This document shows, piece after piece, positions 24,455 to 32,952 of a stretch of DNA of 64,000 bases. The notes under the pieces are model-generated. The model saw only the letters and a program-made list of their open reading frames with translations, was not told the origin of the DNA and ran no database searches. Origin of the DNA: Asaia bogorensis (lineage in GTDB: Bacteria; Pseudomonadota; Alphaproteobacteria; Acetobacterales; Acetobacteraceae); the NCBI GenBank assembly GCA_945869965.1, contig CAMBRC010000004.1:1-64000 (forward strand), written 5' to 3'. How positions within the stretch are numbered: the stretch's first letter is position 1; each line of letters begins with the position of its first letter. The position numbers and the translations under genes were made by a program.

Positions 24455-25624
24455 CTATCCAGGCAATGCCAGCACGTTCTTGGCCAGCACGTTGCGTTGG
24501 ATTTCGTTGCTGCCACCGTAGATCGTTGAGGGACGGGACTGGATGAACTGCCCCTGTGGGTTCAGTTCGCGGTTGCCGCCGATTGGCTCCAACAGCCCGG
24601 CGTTTTCGCCGGCCACGTCAAGCATGGCTTCGGTGATGCGCTGGTAGAGCTCGGTCTGGTTGATCTTCAGCATCGAGACGTCGGGCCCCAGCTGCTCGCC
24701 GCGCCGGACCTTTTCGGCAAAGGTTTCATACAGCGCCTTGTGGTCTTCCAAATCCATGCGCAGCCGCGTGTAGCGCTCGACGAACTGCGTGTCGTCATCC
24801 AGGCCCATGTGCTCGGCCAGCAGCTTGAGCCGGGCCAGCGCGTAGCCGGACTGCCGCGGCGAGCCGATGCCGATGCGCTCGAAGCTCAGCAGGTTCTTGG
24901 CCATGGTCCAGCCGCGGTCGACATCGCCGACCATCTGGCCTTTCGGCACCCGGACATTATCGAAGAAGACCTCGCAGAACTCGTCGCCCATATCGATGTT
25001 GCGGATCGGCCGGACGGTGATCCCCGGGCTGTCCATGCGCACCAGCAGGAACGAGATGCCGTCTTGCTTCTTGGCGATCTTGTTGGTGCGGACGAGAAGG
25101 AAAATCCAGTTGGCGTCCATCGCCAGCGAGGTCCAGATCTTCTGCCCGTTGACCACCCAGTCGTCGCCATCCAGCACCGCCTCAGTGCGCAGCGACGCCA
25201 GGTCGGAACCGGCATTGGGCTCGCTATAGCCCTGGCACCAGATATGCTCGCCGGCGATGATCTTCGGCAGGTAGAAGTCGCGTTGCTCCGGGGTGCCGTG
25301 GCGGATCAGCAGCGGGCCGATCATCGTCATGCCCATGTCGTTCAGACGGGTGCAGCCATGGCGCTGCAATTCCTCCAGCATAACCAGCTGCTTGCCGGCA
25401 GTCAGCCCCATGCCGCCGTACTGGGGCGGCCAGCCAGGCGCGAGCCAGCCCTTTTCGGAAAGCTTGTAGTACCAGACCTTGTTTTCCGAAAAATGCAGCC
25501 GCTTGGTCGGGTTGCGCAATTCGGGCGGATAATTCGCGCGGATCCAATTGCGCACCAGCATGCGAAAGCCGTCATCGTCGAGGCTGTTATAGTCCTCGGG
25601 CTCCGCCGGCGTAACTGCGTTCAT
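24455..25624 (-). CDS. Acyl-CoA dehydrogenase
   Basis: The 389-residue flavoenzyme introduces a trans double bond into an acyl-CoA. Visible are WCQGYSEPNAGSDLASLRTEAV in the FAD-binding middle domain, GQKIWTSLA, and the C-terminal STIYGGSNEIQRNVLAKNVL. No acidic residue could be assigned as the catalytic base without alignment. The ATG at 25624 follows GGAGC. It stands alone between the repeat and a divergent MFS gene. The acyl substrate is unknown. Confidence 0.9.
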   Translation of the reverse strand: MNAVTPAEPEDYNSLDDDGFRMLVRNWIRANYPPELRNPTKRLHFSENKVWYYKLSEKGWLAPGWPPQYGGMGLTAGKQLVMLEELQRHGCTRLNDMGMTMIGPLLIRHGTPEQRDFYLPKIIAGEHIWCQGYSEPNAGSDLASLRTEAVLDGDDWVVNGQKIWTSLAMDANWIFLLVRTNKIAKKQDGISFLLVRMDSPGITVRPIRNIDMGDEFCEVFFDNVRVPKGQMVGDVDRGWTMAKNLLSFERIGIGSPRQSGYALARLKLLAEHMGLDDDTQFVERYTRLRMDLEDHKALYETFAEKVRRGEQLGPDVSMLKINQTELYQRITEAMLDVAGENAGLLEPIGGNRELNPQGQFIQSRPSTIYGGSNEIQRNVLAKNVLALPG

Positions 25625-25753
25625 CGTGGTGCTCCGCTTGGTCGATGCAGTTGCAGGTTAGGCCGCATCCGCGCCCTGTTCCAGTGGGGCGTGCGGCGAT
25701 AGGGTGGCCGCCGGTTCGGGGGAGACGCGGCCATACGCAGCGCGCATGCAGGA

Positions 25754-27091
25754 TTGCTGGTGATCGGCCTCGGCACATTGGTGGTGCCGCTGGATTCGAT
25801 GGTCAACGTCGCCTTCCCCGACATCGTGCGCGATTTCGGGCTTGAGATCCCGATGATCCAATGGGTGGTGATCAGCTACGTGCTGACCCATGCCAGCTTG
25901 ATGCTGGTGTTTGGCCGGCTCGGCGACATGCTGGGCCATCGCCGCATCTTCCTGATCGGCGCGGCGGTCAGCTTGTTGGCGTTTATCGGCTGCACCCTCG
26001 CCCCGGCCTATGGCTGGCTGTTGGCCGCGCGGGTGGCTCAGGGCATGGGGGCGGCACTACTGTTGAGTTGCGGCCCGGCGCTGGCGACGTTTTTGTTTCC
26101 AGAGAGCGAGCGCGCCCGGGCGCTCGGGCTGTACACCATGATCTTCGGCCTCGGCGGCGCGCTAGGCCCGCCGCTGGCGGGGTTGCTGGTGGAGCAATGG
26201 GGCTGGCGGGCGGTCTATGCGGTGCGGGTGCCGCTGTGCCTGGTGGCCTTCGCCTTCGCCATGCGCCTGCCGGTGGCGCCAGCCTCCGGCCAGCGCGAGC
26301 GCTTTGATGCCGTGGGCGCGATACTGCTGGCATTGACCATCACGGCCACCTTGCTGGCGGTGAACCAGTTGCGCGACTGGGCGGGCCAGGGGTTCCTGAT
26401 CCTGGCGATGGCGGGCGTCGCGGTGGCCGCCGGCGCCGGTTTCGTGCGCCGCGAACTGCGCGTGGAGCGGCCGATCATCGATGTCAGGCTGTTCGGCGAT
26501 GCAGGCTTTGCCGTGATCAACCTGGGCAACGTGCTGGTCAATCTCTCGGCCTTTGCCGTGATGCTGCTGGCGCCGTTCTACCTGGTGCAGGTGGTGGGCC
26601 TGTCGGTGACGATGCTGGGCCTGGTGCTGGCCTGCTCCGCGGTCGGCATGATGGTCTCCGCACCCCTGGCCGGGCGCCTGGCCGCACGCATCCCTGCCCG
26701 AAGACTGCTGGTCGCCGGCACCGCCATGGTGGCCGCCTCGCTCGCCCTGGTGAGCCAGACGGCCGGGCTGGCGGTGATGCTGCCCGCGCTGGTGCTGCAA
26801 GGGGTGGGGCTCGGACTGTACCAGGTCGCCTATACCGAAATCGTCACCCGCACCCTGCCCCGTCGTGCCCGCGGGGTGGCGGGGAGTTTGGCGATGATGA
26901 CCCGCACCTTGGGAACGGTGACCGGCGCGGCCGTGTTGATGCTGGCCTTCACGTGGGTGCGCGGCATGGCGGACGCCGCGGGGCTCGGCGGCAACGAAGC
27001 ACTGGCCGCCGGATTTCGCGCCGCCTTCATGCTGGCGGCGGCCATCACCGCGGCGACCACCATGCTGCTGCTGTGGCGGTCGCCGAAGTAA
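25754..27091 (+). CDS. MFS transporter, DHA2-like drug exporter
   Basis: The membrane protein of about 445 residues has 12-14 hydrophobic segments. The DHA2 family signatures are present: LVVPLDSMVNVAFPDI in helix 1, the GRLGDMLGHRR loop between helices 2 and 3, and GGALGPPLAGLLVEQWGWRAVY in helix 5. It would export a small molecule using the proton gradient. The start is unclear: no ATG or GTG lies in frame near the N-terminus, TTG 25754 gives MLVIGLGTL, and the best Shine-Dalgarno (GGGGGAG, 25718-25724) instead precedes an ATA codon at 25733. One or two N-terminal turns may be missing from this model. Confidence 0.8.
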   Translation: MLVIGLGTLVVPLDSMVNVAFPDIVRDFGLEIPMIQWVVISYVLTHASLMLVFGRLGDMLGHRRIFLIGAAVSLLAFIGCTLAPAYGWLLAARVAQGMGAALLLSCGPALATFLFPESERARALGLYTMIFGLGGALGPPLAGLLVEQWGWRAVYAVRVPLCLVAFAFAMRLPVAPASGQRERFDAVGAILLALTITATLLAVNQLRDWAGQGFLILAMAGVAVAAGAGFVRRELRVERPIIDVRLFGDAGFAVINLGNVLVNLSAFAVMLLAPFYLVQVVGLSVTMLGLVLACSAVGMMVSAPLAGRLAARIPARRLLVAGTAMVAASLALVSQTAGLAVMLPALVLQGVGLGLYQVAYTEIVTRTLPRRARGVAGSLAMMTRTLGTVTGAAVLMLAFTWVRGMADAAGLGGNEALAAGFRAAFMLAAAITAATTMLLLWRSPK

Positions 27092-27098
27092 CCGGACG

Positions 27099-27947
27099 CT
27101 AGAACTGGTAGGTCGCGCCGAACATCGCGATCGGCTGGGTACGGCGCTGCGTGATCGGGCTCTTGGCCGCGTCACCGAGCAGATGGACAACGCCGGCCGA
27201 TCCATTGATGCGCCACTGCTGGGTGATCGCATAGGTCGCCGACAGCATGAACGTCACGTCGCGCATCCCTGACTCCGGCCGATATGCCTGGAACGATGTT
27301 CGTTGTGCCTGTAATCCGCTGATCCCAAACCATTCCTGCATATGGCTTTGATCGGCCCAGGTGCCATCGACCCGTGCCGCGAGCGAGAAATCCGCGGTCA
27401 CCGGGATCCGATACGAAGCGCCAACGGCCGCGGTGGTGCCGCTCTGCCCGCCAAAGGCTTTTTCAGCCCGCGCGGAGAACCCCACGGGGCCAAAATCGGC
27501 GCGAACAAACAAGTTGCCGGCGGCCGCGGACGAAATATCGCCCATGCCATTCAGCCGGGCCGCGACATCCTGGTCCCGCCCGCGGGCATAGCCGACACCG
27601 CCGCCGACGGAAATGGCCCCGAAGCGCACCGCCACGATGCCCAAACCGTCGCGGGCATTGAGGAAGACGGTATCAAGGCCCGGCAATCCCGGACGATAGG
27701 CGAGATCAACCAGTGGTATCGGCGTGAAGCCCAGCGACCGGCTGCCGGGATAGATCGGCGCCAGGATGCCGCCCGCCCCGATCCGGACGGACCATTTGCC
27801 CGGCTCCGGCGGTGGTCCCCCCTGGGCGTGTGCCGGGGCGCCATGCAGCGCCAGGAAGCTCGCCACGCATACCGGCAACAACGCCGCGCGCATGGCGATA
27901 ACGCCGGCCCTTCGTAGGGTGGCGGCGTTGAGCTTACGTGGTTGCAT
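27099..27947 (-). CDS. MipA/OmpV family outer-membrane protein
   Basis: The 282-residue protein has a signal peptide ending near PAHAQG (about residue 42), repeated beta-strand pairs with alternating hydrophobics, and a C-terminal phenylalanine (GATYQF) typical of proteins inserted by the BAM complex. LAPIYPGSRSLGFTPIPLVDLAYR matches the opening of the MipA/OmpV family. ATG 27947 follows GGGAG at 6 nt. It converges on the MFS gene 7 nt away. Confidence 0.82.
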   Translation of the reverse strand: MQPRKLNAATLRRAGVIAMRAALLPVCVASFLALHGAPAHAQGGPPPEPGKWSVRIGAGGILAPIYPGSRSLGFTPIPLVDLAYRPGLPGLDTVFLNARDGLGIVAVRFGAISVGGGVGYARGRDQDVAARLNGMGDISSAAAGNLFVRADFGPVGFSARAEKAFGGQSGTTAAVGASYRIPVTADFSLAARVDGTWADQSHMQEWFGISGLQAQRTSFQAYRPESGMRDVTFMLSATYAITQQWRINGSAGVVHLLGDAAKSPITQRRTQPIAMFGATYQF

Positions 27948-28130
27948 CGGCAACTCCCTTCCTTGTTACGCTCCCATCCCCCGGCAGAGTGGGTTCGGTC
28001 TCGGTAGGGCGCATGGACGCGCCTGCGTTGACGCGCGCCTTGCAGCGCCAGAGACGGGAAGTGGGGGGGAGTTGGAGTCTTACAAGGCCACCGGTGCGAC
28101 GGCATGCCCGTGCTGTCGGCGCAACGCGTT

Positions 28131-28161
28131 GCCTCCCGGTCCCGTTGGTGAACCGGGAGGC
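28131..28161 (-). terminator. Candidate terminator after binding-protein gene
   Basis: GCCTCCCGGT and ACCGGGAGGC form a perfect 10-bp stem starting 12 nt beyond the stop codon at 28173 on the minus strand. There is no U-rich tract after it, so Rho-independent termination is plausible but not certain. Confidence 0.45.
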
Positions 28162-28172
28162 GTTGAGCGCTT

Positions 28173-29744
28173 CTACTTCGCGGGCAGCACTTCGATGGCC
28201 ATCGTCTCTTCGTCCTGGCGGGTGGTGTACATCACCTTGTCGGCCCGCCCGGCGCTGACGGTGCCGAAGGCCAGCACGGGGATGATCCAGTTGCGCTCCA
28301 CCGTCAGTTCGGTGATCCGCTCGAGCGCCGCGCGGCGCTTGGGCAGGTCGAGCATCGGCCGCACATCCTGGATCAGGCGGTCGAGCTCGGGATCGCTGAC
28401 GCCGGAGGTGTTGATGGCGCCCAGCCCCTTGTCCTTGTCAGGAGTGTGGACCACCAGACTGAGGAAGTACGAGGACTCACCGGTCAGGCTGCCCCAGCCG
28501 GCCATCGACACGCCGAACTCGCGCTTGGCGCGGCGCGGGAAGAACACGGCCGAGGGATAGGCCGACACCGTGACCTTGATGCCGATGCGCGAATACTGTT
28601 GTGCGACGGCCTCGCAGATCTTGGCGTCGTTGGGGAAGCGGTCGTTCGGGCAGGACAGCTCGATCTGGAAGCCGTCCTTGTAGCCGGCCTCGGCCATCAG
28701 CGCGCGGCCCCGTTCCACGTTGTAGGGCGCGGGCGGAATGCGCGGGCTGGCGCCGAACATGCTCTCGGGCACCGGCTGGGTCATCTTTACGGCCAAGCCC
28801 TCCATCACCCGATCCACCAGCGCCTCGCGGTTGATCGCCAGCGACATCGCCTGGCGCACGCGGGCGTCCTTGAACGGGTTCTTAGCCAGCGGGGCGCCGG
28901 CATTGTCCTTCACCCCCGGCGCCTGGTCGGAGCTGACATCGGGATAGACCATGTAGACATAGGCCGACGGGCCGGAGAACACCTTCATCTTCCGGTCGGT
29001 CTTGAGCTTCTCGACATCGGCGACCGGCACGCGGTTGATGAAATCGACATCGCCGGACAGCAGGGCGGCGACGCGGGCGGGGTTGTTGGAGATCGGTGCG
29101 ATCTTCAGCGTGGCCCAATGCGGGCGGCCGCCCCAATACGCGTCGTTGCGCACCAGCAACTGCGGCGTGCCGGGGGCCCAGGACACCAGCTTGTACGGGC
29201 CTGTGCCGATCGAGGCCTTGGCGGTGTTGAAATCGGCGGTGGGCTGCACGCCCTTGGCGCCCGACATCATGAACACGTTGGACAGGTTGGTCGGCATCAG
29301 CGGCACCGGGCCATCGGTGATGAACCGAACGGTCAGGGGATCCACCACCACCACGTCCTTGATCTGGCTGGTGTAGGCGGAATAGGCGCTGGGATTGCCC
29401 TGGAGCGTCGGGATGCGGGCGAGGGTGAACTTCACATCCTCGGCGGTGAAGGGCGAGCCGTCATGGAAGGTGACGCCAGGCCGCAGCTTGAATTCCCAGG
29501 TGGTCTCGTCGATCACCTTCCAGGACAGCGCCAGGCTGGGCCGGTCCTGCAGGTTGACGTCGCGGCCGACCAGCGTGTCGTACTGGTTGCGCATGGCGGC
29601 GGTGTTGTTGCCGAGCAAATGCCATTGCGGGTCCATGGTATTCGGCTCGTTCTGGATGCCGATATTCAGGTTCTGGGCGCTCGCCATCGGGACGAGGGCA
29701 GTGGACGCCGCAAAGGCGAAGGCGAGAGTGGCAAGTTTGCGCAC
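28173..29744 (-). CDS. Peptide-type ABC transporter substrate-binding protein (SBP_bac_5)
   Basis: The 523-residue protein starts at GTG 29744 after AGGAGA. It has a Sec signal peptide (cleavage near ASAQN, residue 23) and the family 5 pattern: NEPNTMDPQWHLLG, LRPGVTFHDGSPFTAEDVKFTL, VRQAMSLAINREALVDRV and GWGSLTGESSYFLS. It stands without permease or ATPase genes among acyl-CoA dehydrogenase genes. It may be an orphan binding protein or serve a transporter encoded elsewhere. Confidence 0.88.
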   Translation of the reverse strand: MRKLATLAFAFAASTALVPMASAQNLNIGIQNEPNTMDPQWHLLGNNTAAMRNQYDTLVGRDVNLQDRPSLALSWKVIDETTWEFKLRPGVTFHDGSPFTAEDVKFTLARIPTLQGNPSAYSAYTSQIKDVVVVDPLTVRFITDGPVPLMPTNLSNVFMMSGAKGVQPTADFNTAKASIGTGPYKLVSWAPGTPQLLVRNDAYWGGRPHWATLKIAPISNNPARVAALLSGDVDFINRVPVADVEKLKTDRKMKVFSGPSAYVYMVYPDVSSDQAPGVKDNAGAPLAKNPFKDARVRQAMSLAINREALVDRVMEGLAVKMTQPVPESMFGASPRIPPAPYNVERGRALMAEAGYKDGFQIELSCPNDRFPNDAKICEAVAQQYSRIGIKVTVSAYPSAVFFPRRAKREFGVSMAGWGSLTGESSYFLSLVVHTPDKDKGLGAINTSGVSDPELDRLIQDVRPMLDLPKRRAALERITELTVERNWIIPVLAFGTVSAGRADKVMYTTRQDEETMAIEVLPAK

Positions 29745-29778
29745 GCGGCGTCTCCTGGATGGAAGAGGGTTCAAGCGA

Positions 29779-29809
29779 CAACGCCGCGCCCGGGAGGGGC
29801 ACGGCGTTG
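29779..29809 (-). terminator. Candidate hairpin between acyl-CoA dehydrogenase and binding-protein genes
   Basis: CAACGCCG (29779-29786) pairs with CGGCGTTG (29802-29809) in the 108-bp gap after the dehydrogenase stop. There is no U-tract on the minus-strand side. It may terminate the dehydrogenase transcript or form part of the binding-protein leader. Confidence 0.4.
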
Positions 29810-29852
29810 CAGTAAACGTAATGCAGCGTTGCGTCCTGATCAAGCGCTCCGA

Positions 29853-30989
29853 TCAAGCGACCTGATCGGCGAGCAGGCCGAGGTGATAGGCGCTGTCGCC
29901 CCACATGTGTTCGAACACCATCACCCGGCGGAAGTAGTGACCGACCTGGTATTCTTCGGTCATGCCGATGCCGCCGTGCAGCTGGACCGCGGCTTGCGTC
30001 ACGAACCGGCCGGATTGGCCGACGCCGACCTTGGCCATCGAGATGTTGCGCGAACGTTCGGCGGCGTCGTCTTCGTCGACCATCATCGCGGCCAGCATGG
30101 CCATCGAGCGGGCCTGCTCGACCTCGATCAGCATGTCGGCAGCCTTGTGCTGCAGCACCTGGTTCTGGCCGATCGGGCGGCCGAACTGGACGCGGGTGCG
30201 CAGGTATTCCAGCGTCATGTTATGGGCGGCTTCACAGGCACCGACGGTTTCGGCCGCCATCGCGGCGATGCCGGCCTGGGTGACGCGCTCGATCACCCCC
30301 ATCGCGTCGCCCACTGTACCCAAAACGGCGTCCGCGCCAAGTTTTACCCCGGACAACGAAATCTCCGCAGCCCTGGTGCCGTCACGCATCGCGTAGCCGC
30401 GACGTGCCAGGCCCGGGGTTCCCGCCGGAACGAGGAACAGGGTCAGGCCGGCCCTGTCCATGCGATCGCCCGAGGTTCGCGCACTGGTGACTAGCGTATC
30501 GGCGCAGTCGCCGTGGAAGACGACGCTCTTGGCGCCTTCGAGTATCCAGCCGCTGCCGTCCTTCGTCGCCGTGGTCATGACATCCGAGAGGTCGTAGCGC
30601 GCCTGTTGCTCGCTATGGGCGAAGGCCAGTTTCAGCGAGCCGTCGACGATCTGGGGCAGGAGTTCGCCCTTTTGCGCTTCGTTGCCGGCATACTTGATGG
30701 CGCTGCCGCCGAGGACGACGGTGGCGAGGTAGGGTTCGAGGACGAGGTTCCGGCCGAACGCCTCCATCACCATCATGATGTCGACGGCGTTGCCGCCGAA
30801 GCCGCCGTAATCCTCGGCGAAGGGCAGGCCGAGCAGGCCAAGCTCGGCATACTTGTCCCAGAGATCCTGGCTCCAGCCTTGGGGCGACTTGATGTAACCG
30901 CGCCGCGCATCGAAGGCGTAGCGGTCGGCGAGGAGGCGGCCAACAGAGTCGTTGAGCAGCCGTTGGTCTTCGGTGAGATCGAAATCCAT
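29853..30989 (-). CDS. Acyl-CoA dehydrogenase, short paralogue of a two-gene pair
   Basis: The 378-residue protein has the acyl-CoA dehydrogenase fold: helical LTEDQRLLNDSVGRLLADRY, a middle domain (LAFAHSEQQARYD) and C-terminal RVQFGRPIGQNQVLQHKAAD and QLHGGIGMTEEYQVGHYFRR. The middle-domain FAD-binding segment is more divergent than in the upstream gene. It overlaps that gene by 1 nt (TGATG). Adjacent, dissimilar pairs like this are known to form heteromeric dehydrogenases for bulky substrates (FadE/ChsE type), which is possible here. Confidence 0.88.
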   Translation of the reverse strand: MDFDLTEDQRLLNDSVGRLLADRYAFDARRGYIKSPQGWSQDLWDKYAELGLLGLPFAEDYGGFGGNAVDIMMVMEAFGRNLVLEPYLATVVLGGSAIKYAGNEAQKGELLPQIVDGSLKLAFAHSEQQARYDLSDVMTTATKDGSGWILEGAKSVVFHGDCADTLVTSARTSGDRMDRAGLTLFLVPAGTPGLARRGYAMRDGTRAAEISLSGVKLGADAVLGTVGDAMGVIERVTQAGIAAMAAETVGACEAAHNMTLEYLRTRVQFGRPIGQNQVLQHKAADMLIEVEQARSMAMLAAMMVDEDDAAERSRNISMAKVGVGQSGRFVTQAAVQLHGGIGMTEEYQVGHYFRRVMVFEHMWGDSAYHLGLLADQVA

Positions 30990-32209
30990 CAGAGCCTCAG
31001 GATTGCTTTGTTCAGGATGTTCTTTTGGATCTCGTTGGTGCCGCCGTAGATCGAGGCGGCACGCAGCATGAGATACGGCGGAGCGGCGTAACCGGCCCAG
31101 TCCGGCCCGATCTTCGGTTCGTTGTCACCGGACTCCTGATTGAGGCTGTCCAGCTCCTTCGCCCAGTCCGGCATGGCCAGGGGGCCGGCGATGTCCATGA
31201 CGAGTTCGGCGGTGTCTTGCAGCAGCTCGGTGCCCTTGATCTTGAGCAGGGAGGAGAACGGGTCGGGCTTGCCGTCGCTGGCCGCGGCGGCTTTGGACAC
31301 GACGCGCAGCTGGGTCAGTTCGAGCGCCTTGGCCTGGACCTGGAGCTTGGCGACGCGGCTGCGGAAGCCGGGGTCCTCGATCAGGGGCTTGCCGTTCTGG
31401 CGGACGTCGCGGGCGAGTTCGCGGGCGTAGTTGATGCGCTCCATGGACTTGCCGAGGCGGGCGATGCCGGTGCGTTCGTTGCCGAGCAGGAATTTGGCGA
31501 CATCCCAGCCTTTGTTCTCGTCGTAGATGCGGTTGGCGACCGGGACCTTTACGTCGTCGAAGAAGACTTCGTTCAGGTGATGGGCACCGTCGATCGAGAT
31601 GATCGGGCGGACGGTGATGCCGGGGGTCTTCATGTCGACCAGCAGGAAGGAAATACCCTCCTGCGGCTTGCGGGCGTTCGGGTTGGTGCGCACCAGGACG
31701 AAGCACCAATCGGCCATGTGGGCCGTGCTGGTCCAGATCTTCTGGCCGTTGACGATGTAGTCGTCGCCGACCTGCTTGGCGGCGGTTTTCAGCGAAGCCA
31801 GGTCGGAGCCGGAGCCGGGCTCGGAGAAGCCCTGGCACCACCAATCGTCGAGGTTGGCGGCACGGGGCAGGATGTGGGCCTTCTGCTCGGGGGTGCCGAA
31901 CTGGATGATCACCGGGCCGATCATGGTGATGTTGAAACCGTTCACCTCCGGCGCGTGGCAGATCTGGTTCTCTTCCTGGAAGATCATGCGCTGGGTCGGC
32001 GACCAGTCGGTGCCCCCGAACTCCTTGGGCCATTTGTAGGTGGCCCAGCCCTTCTTGTTCAGGATGCGCTGCCAGTCGACGATGTCCTGCTTGGTGGCGG
32101 AGTAGCCGAGGCGCAGGCGCTCGCGCGTCTTGGCCGGCAGGTTTTGCTGGATGAAGTCGCGGACTTCCTTGCGGAAGGCGACCTCCTGTTCCGTGAAGCG
32201 CAGATCCAT
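30989..32209 (-). CDS. Acyl-CoA dehydrogenase, long paralogue of a two-gene pair
   Basis: The 406-residue flavoenzyme has WWCQGFSEPGSGSDLASLKTAA, GQKIWTSTAH, and a C-terminal AASIYGGTNEIQKNIL. It is very similar over its full length to the protein encoded at 32953-34170, so the two arose by duplication. ATG 32209 is preceded by GAGAGGG. It is first in a two-gene unit with the short paralogue. Its promoter region is abutted by small-protein copy B. Confidence 0.9.
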   Translation of the reverse strand: MDLRFTEQEVAFRKEVRDFIQQNLPAKTRERLRLGYSATKQDIVDWQRILNKKGWATYKWPKEFGGTDWSPTQRMIFQEENQICHAPEVNGFNITMIGPVIIQFGTPEQKAHILPRAANLDDWWCQGFSEPGSGSDLASLKTAAKQVGDDYIVNGQKIWTSTAHMADWCFVLVRTNPNARKPQEGISFLLVDMKTPGITVRPIISIDGAHHLNEVFFDDVKVPVANRIYDENKGWDVAKFLLGNERTGIARLGKSMERINYARELARDVRQNGKPLIEDPGFRSRVAKLQVQAKALELTQLRVVSKAAAASDGKPDPFSSLLKIKGTELLQDTAELVMDIAGPLAMPDWAKELDSLNQESGDNEPKIGPDWAGYAAPPYLMLRAASIYGGTNEIQKNILNKAILRL

Positions 32210-32357
32210 TGGGTTCCCTCTCGCTCGGTCAATGCCGCTCGGCAGATAGTATGTGGGGCGGGCTGGCGGCAGGCAAGGGGTGGGTTGGTTAGTTAATTTT
32301 GATATCGTAACGTTTAGGGCATGCTTGGGCGATGGCGCTTGAGGGGCTGGGCTGGGG

Positions 32358-32756
32358 TCAGTGGGGCGGCGGCAGGCGGACGGCGCGGGCGCGCGACGGG
32401 GCGGTCGGGGTGGGAAAGCAGGCTGCCGCGGTGCGGTGCGGGATGGCGGGAGCGCGCGGGGGGATTCCGGGCGTGGCGGAGTCCCGGCGGGCGTTGCGCG
32501 TGCGGAGCCGGCGGGGTGCCTGGTGCGGCGACGTGGCGCGGGGATGGAAGGTGCGACGCGCGGCGGATTGCGGCAGGGGGAGCGCGTCGGATTGCCACAA
32601 CAGGAGCATCTGCTCCAGGCGGCCGAAGATGCGGGCGAGGCAGGACATGATGAGGGCGTGCAGCGACGGCGGCAGCCAGCCCGAGGCGGAGTCCGCCTGG
32701 ACCGAGGCGCGCAGTGTGCCGACCCGTTCGGCGAGGGTAGCCGGTGAAGTTTCCAT
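32358..32756 (-). CDS. Small-protein family (SLHALI/FGRLEQ), copy B, probably frameshifted at the 3' end
   Basis: The open frame encodes 132 residues. Residues 26-56 (GWLPPSLHALIMSCLARIFGRLEQMLLLWQ) align without gaps with the same positions of the copy at 61664. A proline/arginine-rich run of different sequence follows. The family's C-terminal tail (here NVTIS, coded at 32300-32313) is present in the DNA but in another frame, so the 3' half has probably shifted. The core suggests an amphipathic or membrane-associated helix. No enzyme motif is seen and the function is unknown. The next ATG upstream (32760) is in another frame. Confidence 0.55.
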   Translation of the reverse strand: METSPATLAERVGTLRASVQADSASGWLPPSLHALIMSCLARIFGRLEQMLLLWQSDALPLPQSAARRTFHPRATSPHQAPRRLRTRNARRDSATPGIPPRAPAIPHRTAAACFPTPTAPSRARAVRLPPPH

Positions 32757-32762
32757 GCATCG

Positions 32763-32791
32763 TATCTAACAGATGTTTGTTAGATATGCAA
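32763..32791 (-). promoter_or_regulatory. Promoter with overlapping dyad, small-protein copy B
   Basis: On the minus strand, TTGCAT (32791-32786), a 17-nt spacer and TAGATA (32768-32763) form a promoter. A perfect dyad, TATCTAACA and TGTTAGATA with a 6-nt centre (32763-32786), covers the -10 box and spacer. The start codon at 32756 lies where transcription should begin, so the mRNA would be leaderless and could be repressed by a protein bound to the dyad. Confidence 0.5.
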
Positions 32792-32907
32792 GGGATGACT
32801 TCTGGTTTTTGGGAAATTTTTTGAGAAAGAGGTGAGGGGTATTCAAGAGAGCGAGAGCCCCCCTCCGGCTCCCCCCGCCCAAGCGCGAGGGGAGAGAAGA
32901 TTCTTGT

Positions 32908-32950
32908 GGATGAAGTTTTTTTGCTTCTTTTTGTTCACAAAAAGAAGGCT
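32908..32950 (-). repeat. Family H hairpin repeat, single copy
   Basis: The hairpin (32924-32947) lies 6 nt after the stop of the acyl-CoA dehydrogenase at 32953, in that gene's sense orientation, followed by the CAAAAAAACTTCATCC tail. It has no nearby inverted partner. Confidence 0.85.
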
Positions 32951-32952
32951 TC

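Noticed and set aside
27948-28172. A possible gene in the 225-bp gap before the MipA/OmpV gene
   Set aside because: Only GC-rich frames without starts or similarity are present; the region holds a terminator-like stem and the MipA/OmpV upstream region.
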